From an uncultured Eubacteriales bacterium (GTDB taxonomy: Bacteria > Bacillota > Clostridia > Christensenellales > Aristaeellaceae): a stretch of DNA of 64,000 nt. Each line of letters starts with the position of its first letter. Positions within the stretch are counted from its first letter, which is position 1. The notes below the pieces were generated by a model, which was not told the origin of the DNA, ran no database searches, and was given only the letters and a program-made list of their open reading frames with translations. Below, in pieces: positions 58,944 through 64,000 of the stretch. Made by a program: the position numbers and the translations under genes. Location: NCBI GenBank assembly GCA_900548145.1, contig URJB01000005.1, positions 1 through 64,000 of the forward strand, written 5' to 3'.

Positions 58944-59687
58944 CTATTTTCTTTTCGCCATCCGAAGCAGGGAAGCCCCGTCCGCCAGATTGACCGTCAA
59001 AAATTTACCGCCGTAGAACGCCGCCCAGTTGTTGAACACGCAGGGCAGCTTCTTCGCCGCCTGCAAGCTGTCCACATAACGCAGGGTCAGCGGCTCCCCC
59101 GCTTCCTCGCAATATTTCCGCAGCTTTTCAATGGTCTGCGGGATAAACGGACACTGATCGTCGTAGTAGACCGTCAGCTCCCGTTCTTCAATTTCCATTT
59201 TAAATACGTTGGGCGCGAACCGGGGATAGGTTCCGTCAAAGGAAAGAGCCAGCAGTTCGTAACCGTTTGAGGTAGTGTCCACCGTTTCAAAGCCGAAATG
59301 CCGGAAAAACGACTGATCGGTCAGCCATGCCTTCTGCTTGGCCGCCCCCAGCATACACACGCCGGCTCTTCCTTGGGCCCGCGCGTCCGCCAGACAGGAT
59401 TCCAGCAGCGCCTTGCCGTAACCCTTGCCCCGGTTCTCCCCCTCCGTCCACAGGCAATAAATATAGAGGTAATTTTCCCCCAAAATGGGCACCCACGCCT
59501 TTTCCAACGGCGCATATTCCATGAACACCGTCGCCCGGCCTTCCAGCTTTCGAAAGACGTGCCCTTCCTTCAGCCGTTCCGCCAGCCATTGCCGCTTGGC
59601 TTCCACACCGGGATGAGCTTTTTTCATGCGGACAATGCAGCACAGCGTTTCATCCGCCAGATTTTCCGGGGTCAGATCAACAAACAT
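58944..59687 (-). CDS. GNAT acetyltransferase with YoaP-like C-terminal domain
   Basis: This 247-residue protein has a GNAT domain (about 30-150) with the acetyl-CoA loop ENRGKGYGKALLESCL near 90-105 and a C-terminal domain of the YoaP type with a YYDDQCPFIPQ motif near 182, resembling a thioredoxin-like redox segment. ATG 59687 was chosen because GGGAGG lies six bases upstream; longer ORF versions start in the GH127 gene. A 13-base-pair palindrome covers its -10 box, start site and Shine-Dalgarno. Substrate unknown. Confidence 0.78.
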   Translation of the reverse strand: MFVDLTPENLADETLCCIVRMKKAHPGVEAKRQWLAERLKEGHVFRKLEGRATVFMEYAPLEKAWVPILGENYLYIYCLWTEGENRGKGYGKALLESCLADARAQGRAGVCMLGAAKQKAWLTDQSFFRHFGFETVDTTSNGYELLALSFDGTYPRFAPNVFKMEIEERELTVYYDDQCPFIPQTIEKLRKYCEEAGEPLTLRYVDSLQAAKKLPCVFNNWAAFYGGKFLTVNLADGASLLRMAKRK

Positions 59688-59691
59688 ACGA

Positions 59692-59747
59692 AATCCTCCC
59701 AAAGAACCCTTTGGGAGGATTATAGCACAACAGTTGTTATTCAACAA
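59692..59747 (-). promoter_or_regulatory. Promoter with perfect palindrome over -10 box and ribosome binding site
   Basis: TTGTTG (59747-59742), 17 bases and TATAAT (59724-59719) form a good promoter inside and just past the GH127 stop. AATCCTCCCAAAG (59692-59704) and its exact complement (59709-59721) form a 13-base-pair palindrome with a four-base loop that overlaps the -10 box and contains GGGAGG. As DNA it could bind a repressor; in read-through RNA it would hide the ribosome binding site. Confidence 0.6.
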
Positions 59748-61594
59748 GAGAGATCCGGCATCAGGGTCATGCGGAGCGTGGTGCAGCCGTAGGGCTGCAG
59801 CCGCACCGTTTCCGTCCCAATAGGTTCCGGACTTTCCGGCTTTTCCGCGCATACGCCGGGCTGACCGGGACAGGTGCCCCATGCGATTCGGTTCATCCGG
59901 GTCTCCAGCTGCAGCGGCGGCTGTTCCCGGGAAAAGGGCTGATCTCCCAGCGGATTTTCCACCAGTTGGAAGTCTTTTTCCGCAAAGGCGTAACCCCAGT
60001 CCTGTTCCGACAGGATGATCCAGTCGCAGTACGGTGCTTTGCGGGTGACGCCGTGGCTTTCATATTCCCACAGGTAACTCTTCGCCGCCAGCGGCAGGGC
60101 AAATACCAGCGATCCCCGTTCCACACAGGCCATTCCGTTTTCGTCGGGAACCAGCCTCGCGGCAAAATGCAGCTTTACTTCCACGCTGTCGCCGTCCTGC
60201 CAGAGCCGTTCCGTCCGCCAGATTTCCCCCGGCTGAACGGGCTGCCCGTCCGCTTCGGCACTTTCAGCGAAGGCCGGGACGCGAACGGCCAGTTCGAAAC
60301 GGACGGGACGTTCGCAGTGAACGCTATACCGCAGACTGTCCCGGAAGGGATATTCCGTTTCCAGCGTGACCCGCGCCTTTTCGCCGCCGCGTTCCAGCTG
60401 AACAGAGGAAGGAACCAGCACTGCCGACAGGAGTCCCTTTTCTGTTTCCATGAAGGCGGACAGTGCCAGCTTGGGCCAGCCCTGCGAAAAATTCGCGGTA
60501 CAGCAGCCATAATTCGGTTCCAACCCAAAGAGATTGGACTGACTGCCGTTGGTGCCAAATATGGGCGTTCCCTGCTGAATGGAGCAGGAGACCTGATTCA
60601 GCTGCTGGTCGTACTGATGAGACCACATATCCGCCGAGATCGTAGCGGGCAGGGAATTGAACGCCAGCCGCTCCAGCAGATCGAGCCAAAAGGGCTCGCC
60701 GGTGATGGAGGCCAGCAGCTCGCAGGAATACATTTCCTCCACCACGGCGCAAAGCTCGGTGCCGCGGATGGGGCTTTTCCCCGCCAGACATTCGTCGCCC
60801 TGAATGTGTCCCATGGGCGTTCCGTGGTACTTTCGCAGCTGCTCGTACATTTTTCGGGCGAACGCACCGGGTTCCTGCCCGGAAAGGCCGGAGAATACGG
60901 CTTCGCTTTTCAGCGCCATCATCAGGTTGACGATGTGAGTCTGCTGCCGCCACACGCCCCGGGGGTCTGGCTGCTGATCCTTCCAGCAGGCGAACACTCG
61001 CTCGTAGGACAGGCCCTGCGACGCGATCGTCACGGCCAGCTCGATCATCCATGGTTCGGGCCGTTGCTCGTACAGCCATTGCAGGGGGATCAGGGCTTCA
61101 AACCAGCGGCTTTGGCCCCAGTTGAACAGGGTGCAGTGGGTCAGATGGCCTTCCAGATTTTTCATGGCCCGATAAACGGTCTCCGCCGCCCTGCTATCTC
61201 CGCTGCATTGACCATAGACCATCAGTGCTTTGCAAATGATGAACACCGCCCACACGTCATAGGCTGCGCGTTCCTCTTGGGTGCAGGGGCAGAGCCAGCC
61301 GTCTTCCTGCTGCGCGTCCATAATCGCCTCCACGTATTTCTTCGCCCGGGCGATCAGCGCTTCGTCCCGCAGAAGATAGGCCAACGGCACGAAGCCGTCC
61401 AGCCAGTAGGGAACCCGCTCCCAGCCCTCGGCCTTCCCGCCGATCCACGCGGAATCCCGAATATCGGGCCAAATTTCATCCAGATGGCCGGACAGTCCCT
61501 CCGCCTGAATTTCCAGCTGACGCTTCAGCCAGCCTTCCGGGCGGAGATTTTCCGGCTTCACAAAACGGTATACCGACGAATAAATCTGTTCCAT
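59741..61594 (-). CDS. GH127-family (DUF1680) beta-L-arabinofuranosidase-like enzyme
   Basis: This 617-residue cytosolic enzyme has an alpha/alpha barrel followed by beta domains. The zinc-thiolate site of GH127 is intact: Glu280 and Cys282 in RGTELCAVVEEM, and Cys364-Cys365 in YGCCTANFSQGWPK, the first Cys being the likely nucleophile. DUF1680 families include several linkages, so beta-L-arabinofuranosidase is a family-level name. ATG 61594 was chosen because the family start (VYRFVKPENLRPEGWLKRQL) follows; the longer ORF enters the divergent regulator. The AraC gene opposite it is the probable activator. Confidence 0.85.
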   Translation of the reverse strand: MEQIYSSVYRFVKPENLRPEGWLKRQLEIQAEGLSGHLDEIWPDIRDSAWIGGKAEGWERVPYWLDGFVPLAYLLRDEALIARAKKYVEAIMDAQQEDGWLCPCTQEERAAYDVWAVFIICKALMVYGQCSGDSRAAETVYRAMKNLEGHLTHCTLFNWGQSRWFEALIPLQWLYEQRPEPWMIELAVTIASQGLSYERVFACWKDQQPDPRGVWRQQTHIVNLMMALKSEAVFSGLSGQEPGAFARKMYEQLRKYHGTPMGHIQGDECLAGKSPIRGTELCAVVEEMYSCELLASITGEPFWLDLLERLAFNSLPATISADMWSHQYDQQLNQVSCSIQQGTPIFGTNGSQSNLFGLEPNYGCCTANFSQGWPKLALSAFMETEKGLLSAVLVPSSVQLERGGEKARVTLETEYPFRDSLRYSVHCERPVRFELAVRVPAFAESAEADGQPVQPGEIWRTERLWQDGDSVEVKLHFAARLVPDENGMACVERGSLVFALPLAAKSYLWEYESHGVTRKAPYCDWIILSEQDWGYAFAEKDFQLVENPLGDQPFSREQPPLQLETRMNRIAWGTCPGQPGVCAEKPESPEPIGTETVRLQPYGCTTLRMTLMPDLSC

Positions 61595-61670
61595 GGTTTT
61601 CGCCCCTCTTTCTGACCAGGATTGTACAGCAAAAAAGCGACGTTGACCATTCTCAATGCCGCCCATTTCC

Positions 61671-61699
61671 TTGCAAAAATTGAACAAATCGCTTATACT
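61671..61699 (+). promoter_or_regulatory. Sigma-A promoter of the AraC regulator
   Basis: TTGCAA (61671-61676), 17 bases and TATACT (61694-61699) lie 18 bases before the AraC ATG. It is in the 123-base region shared with the divergent GH127 gene. Confidence 0.72.
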
Positions 61700-61717
61700 G
61701 TCCGTGAGGTGCGTCCC

Positions 61718-62473
61718 ATGAGCGAATATCTGAGTTCTGAAAAGTTGCCCCAGTTTCTTTTTTCCCACGACCGTTCTTTTCAGCCCGGTGAAAAGCACGT
61801 CACCCGCGTCTGCCCGGAGGACGTGCTCCTGCTGATGTTTTCCGGCGTTCTTCGTTTTACGGAGGACGGCGTGCCGGTGGAGGTGCGCGGCGGCGAGTAC
61901 TACATCCAGAAGCGCGGGCTTTCCCAGCAGGGGCAGGTGCCGTCCGACTGTCCCGTCTATTATTACGTGCATTTTTTGGGGCATTGGAGCAGCGAGGGCG
62001 GCATCCGCAAACGCGGCCCCCTTCCTGCGGAGGCGCAGACCCTCACCTGCCGTCTCACCGAGGCCGATCAGCTGGGTGCGCCGCTTTTGGAGCGCACCAG
62101 CCTGTTTTACCAGCTTCTCACCCTTTTGTGCCACAGCCGCCCTCAAACCCCTGCGGAACGGCTGGCGGAAAGCGCCCTGCAGCAGTTGCAGCATCATTTG
62201 AAGGACGGCGCGTCTCTCGCCCAAATCGCCGCCGAGCTGCACGTCAGCGAGAGCTATCTAATCCGCATTTTCCGCCGCCGGTATCAGACCACGCCCCACC
62301 GCTGCCTGACGCTTCTTCGTCTGGAACAGGCTCAGCGGCTGATGCGCTACTCCGACCTTTCGCTGGAGGCCATTTCGCTGGAATGCGGGTTCCGCAGCTA
62401 CGCCAACTTCTACAAAGCCTTCTGCGCCGAAAAGGGCGAAAATCCCGCCGCCGTGCTGAAGCGGCTGCGATAA
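61718..62473 (+). CDS. AraC-family regulator of the GH127 unit
   Basis: This 251-residue regulator has an N-terminal cupin-like sugar-sensing domain (about 10-130; VTRVCPEDVLLLMFSG, EVRGGEYYIQKRG) and a C-terminal AraC helix-turn-helix pair (about 150-250; LAQIAAELHVSESYLIRIFRRRY and LSLEAISLECGFRSYANFYKAF). ATG 61718 was chosen because GAGGTG lies eight bases upstream. It diverges from GH127 and faces an isomerase gene, so it probably activates use of the sugar that GH127 releases. Confidence 0.85.
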   Translation: MSEYLSSEKLPQFLFSHDRSFQPGEKHVTRVCPEDVLLLMFSGVLRFTEDGVPVEVRGGEYYIQKRGLSQQGQVPSDCPVYYYVHFLGHWSSEGGIRKRGPLPAEAQTLTCRLTEADQLGAPLLERTSLFYQLLTLLCHSRPQTPAERLAESALQQLQHHLKDGASLAQIAAELHVSESYLIRIFRRRYQTTPHRCLTLLRLEQAQRLMRYSDLSLEAISLECGFRSYANFYKAFCAEKGENPAAVLKRLR

Positions 62474-62520
62474 ACCTTTTCCCGCAATCGTGCTGGGCCC
62501 TTCCCCTATTTTTCTCAACG

Positions 62521-62555
62521 AAAAAGGCCGCAGCCGTTTTCCGGCGCGGCCTTTC
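62521..62555 (-). terminator. Terminator after TIM-barrel isomerase gene
   Basis: On the minus strand GGCCGC pairs with GCGGCC, with an inner GCCG/CGGC stem, and TTTTTC follows. It begins 16 bases after the isomerase stop. Confidence 0.75.
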
Positions 62556-62570
62556 GGCGTTCTGCGCAGT

Positions 62571-63293
62571 TTATTCCTGCGCTTTCAGGAAATCCATGCA
62601 GATGCGGGCTTCTTCCAGTCCCGAGGGCTGGCAGGTCTCCGACTCCACGATCAGCCGGTCGCCCAGCTCCACGGCCTTACGGTAGACCGCCGCCGCAGGG
62701 GCTTCCCCCATGCCCAGCGGCCTTCCGCTGCCGTCCGCCAGTCCGTCCTTGATGTGGATGATGCGGACGCGTTCCTTCAGCCGCTCCATCATTTCCAGTG
62801 GATCGCGCCCGCCCACGAAGGCCCAGTAGGTGTCGATCTCCAAGTCCAGCCGGGTGCGTTCCTCCAGCTGCTCCCAAATGCAGGAGCCGTCGGCGTTGGG
62901 CTTAAACTCGTGAGCGTGATTGTGATAGCCCAGCCGAATGCCCTCGTCCGCCAGTCGCGCCTGCACCTTTTCTGTTTGGGCGACAAAATCGTCCAGCTTT
63001 TGCTGATCGTCCAGATCGGCCCACGGAAGGACGATCAGCCGATTGCCCAGCGTTTTATGATATCGAATGGTCTCTCCGATCACATCATCTGCCAGTTCCT
63101 GCATCCCCGTGTGGGTGGAGGAGACCTCCATGCCGCATTCCAGCAGCTTGTCCCGCACGGCTTCCGCCGAATAGCCGAAGAAACCGGCGAACTCCGCGTA
63201 GTGATACCCCAACGCCGCTACCTTTTCCAGCGTGCCCAGCAAGTCTTTTTCCGCCGCGTCCCGCACGGAATACATCTGCAATCCGTATTTCAT
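62571..63293 (-). CDS. TIM-barrel sugar isomerase/epimerase
   Basis: This 240-residue protein of the AP endonuclease 2/xylose isomerase-like fold starts with YGLQMYSVRDAAEKD. Likely metal ligands are the His/Glu positions in GYHNHAHEF near 132-140, the DLEIDTYWAFVGG stretch near 168-180, IHIKDG near 198 and IVESETCQPS near 219. AAAGGA lies before ATG 63293. It is convergent with the AraC regulator and may serve the same sugar pathway or none of its neighbours. Confidence 0.8.
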   Translation of the reverse strand: MKYGLQMYSVRDAAEKDLLGTLEKVAALGYHYAEFAGFFGYSAEAVRDKLLECGMEVSSTHTGMQELADDVIGETIRYHKTLGNRLIVLPWADLDDQQKLDDFVAQTEKVQARLADEGIRLGYHNHAHEFKPNADGSCIWEQLEERTRLDLEIDTYWAFVGGRDPLEMMERLKERVRIIHIKDGLADGSGRPLGMGEAPAAAVYRKAVELGDRLIVESETCQPSGLEEARICMDFLKAQE

Positions 63294-63317
63294 GTTGGTT
63301 TTCCTTTCCGATTTTGC

Positions 63318-64000
63318 TCAATATTCCAGCTCGATCTCCGAACCGGTCAGTTTCTTATGCACCACGATCTTCTTGTCGATGCGCTCCCGAAGCTCGGGCA
63401 TATGGGAGATCACGCCGATCATCCGATCGCCGTCCGCCAGCGAGGACAGCAGCGCCATGGCGTTGCGCAGGGCGTTTTCGTCCAGCGTGCCGAAGCCCTC
63501 GTCGATGAACATGGCTTCCAGCCGCACGCCGCCGCTCTCGCTCTGCACCACGTCGGACAGACCCAGCGCCAGCGACAGGGAAGCCAGAAAGCTCTCGCCG
63601 CCGGACAGGGTGGACACGTCCCGCCACTGGCCCGTGGCCCGATCCAGCACGTCCAGATCCAGCCCGGACTGACTGCGGCGATCCTTCGCTTCTTCCTTCA
63701 GCCGCAGCACGAACATACCGTCGGTCATCTGGGTCAGCCGCTTATTGGCCGCTGCCACCACCTGCTTGAAATAGTACTGTTGCACGTAGGTCTCGAAGGT
63801 GATCTTGACCTTCTGACTCAGCTGCCCGCTCATGGCCCGGTACAGGTCGTCCAGCACCGCCCATTCCTCGGCGTGGGCTTTCTTCTGCTCCGCCGCCCGG
63901 CGGATGGCCTTTCCCGCCTCCTGATGCAGCGTCAGCCGCCGGTCGCAGCCCCGGCTTCGTTCCTGTGCCTGCCGGTACTGCTCCGTCATGGCCTTCTGCT
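63318..64000 (-). CDS. sbcC: SbcC exonuclease subunit, C-terminal part (cut by window edge)
   Basis: About 227 residues of the C-terminal ATPase half are visible. The signature is STLSGGESFLASLSLALGLSD, Walker B is LEAMFIDEGFGTLDE and the D/H-loop region is MIGVISHMPELRERI, all typical of SbcC/Rad50. The reading frame continues unbroken through the window edge, so the coiled coil, zinc hook and Walker A lie outside. The ATG at 63989 is internal. SbcD would be expected next to it. Confidence 0.92.
   Translation of the reverse strand, partial: QKAMTEQYRQAQERSRGCDRRLTLHQEAGKAIRRAAEQKKAHAEEWAVLDDLYRAMSGQLSQKVKITFETYVQQYYFKQVVAAANKRLTQMTDGMFVLRLKEEAKDRRSQSGLDLDVLDRATGQWRDVSTLSGGESFLASLSLALGLSDVVQSESGGVRLEAMFIDEGFGTLDENALRNAMALLSSLADGDRMIGVISHMPELRERIDKKIVVHKKLTGSEIELEY

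Noticed and set aside
1..64000. rRNA or tRNA genes
   Set aside because: None was recognised by eye; a tRNAscan/Infernal run would be decisive and could still find one.

Overview
The window looks like a GC-rich member of the Clostridia, probably a gut or rumen commensal. The signs are Firmicutes-type Shine-Dalgarno sites and sigma-A promoters, carbohydrate ABC systems of the Bacillus/Clostridium type, an SPP1/HK97-like siphophage module and a GGGtGRT gene pair. No rRNA or tRNA gene was noticed, so the taxon cannot be fixed more closely. Several exported proteins have ordinary signal peptides without a lipobox.

1-10.8 kb, all minus strand: the packaging, head and front tail module of a tailed prophage, read right to left. 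The order is degraded small terminase, large terminase, portal, scaffold, major capsid, four head-tail connector genes, tail tube, a minor head protein, tail assembly chaperones with a -1 frameshift, and the tape measure. No integrase, repressor or lysis gene is in view. The minor head protein sits in an unusual place, after the tail tube gene. It ends in a low-GC, His-rich toxin-like domain and is followed by a small overlapping ORF that could be its immunity protein, with hairpins on both sides. This cassette is one of the two best candidates for something undescribed.

10.9-20.5 kb: an ATP-grasp enzyme with ychF, a YjhG/YagF-like sugar-acid dehydratase, a possible structured RNA, a secreted SH3 protein, and a glycerate/tartronate-semialdehyde unit (glycerate kinase, IclR regulator, 2-hydroxyacid dehydrogenase, GarR-like reductase). 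Matching palindromes upstream of both transcription units suggest one IclR regulon.

20.7-25.1 kb: a four-gene GldA/F/G-like ABC system with a DUF4340 protein. 25.1-43.5 kb: a large carbohydrate locus with a membrane AraC regulator, solute-binding protein, two permeases, GH31, two 2-hydroxyacid dehydrogenases, a TIM-barrel isomerase and three divergent paralogues of a poorly known glycosidase-like family (HHGL6/GH42-like) that share a C-x-C-x2-C motif. This is the second main candidate; its substrate is unknown.

43.6-57.3 kb: an operon for a PM20D1-like M20 peptidase and two membrane proteins, a histidine phosphatase, a GH29 fucosidase, a complete potABCD polyamine operon with its XRE-cupin regulator, a YitT protein, an XRE/S24-like regulator, and the NifU-like plus GGGtGRT pair. 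57.3-64 kb: att-like repeats and an integrase remnant, a secreted HExxH protein, a GNAT/YoaP acetyltransferase with a palindrome over its promoter and ribosome binding site, a GH127 enzyme with a divergent AraC regulator, a TIM-barrel isomerase and the 3' end of sbcC.
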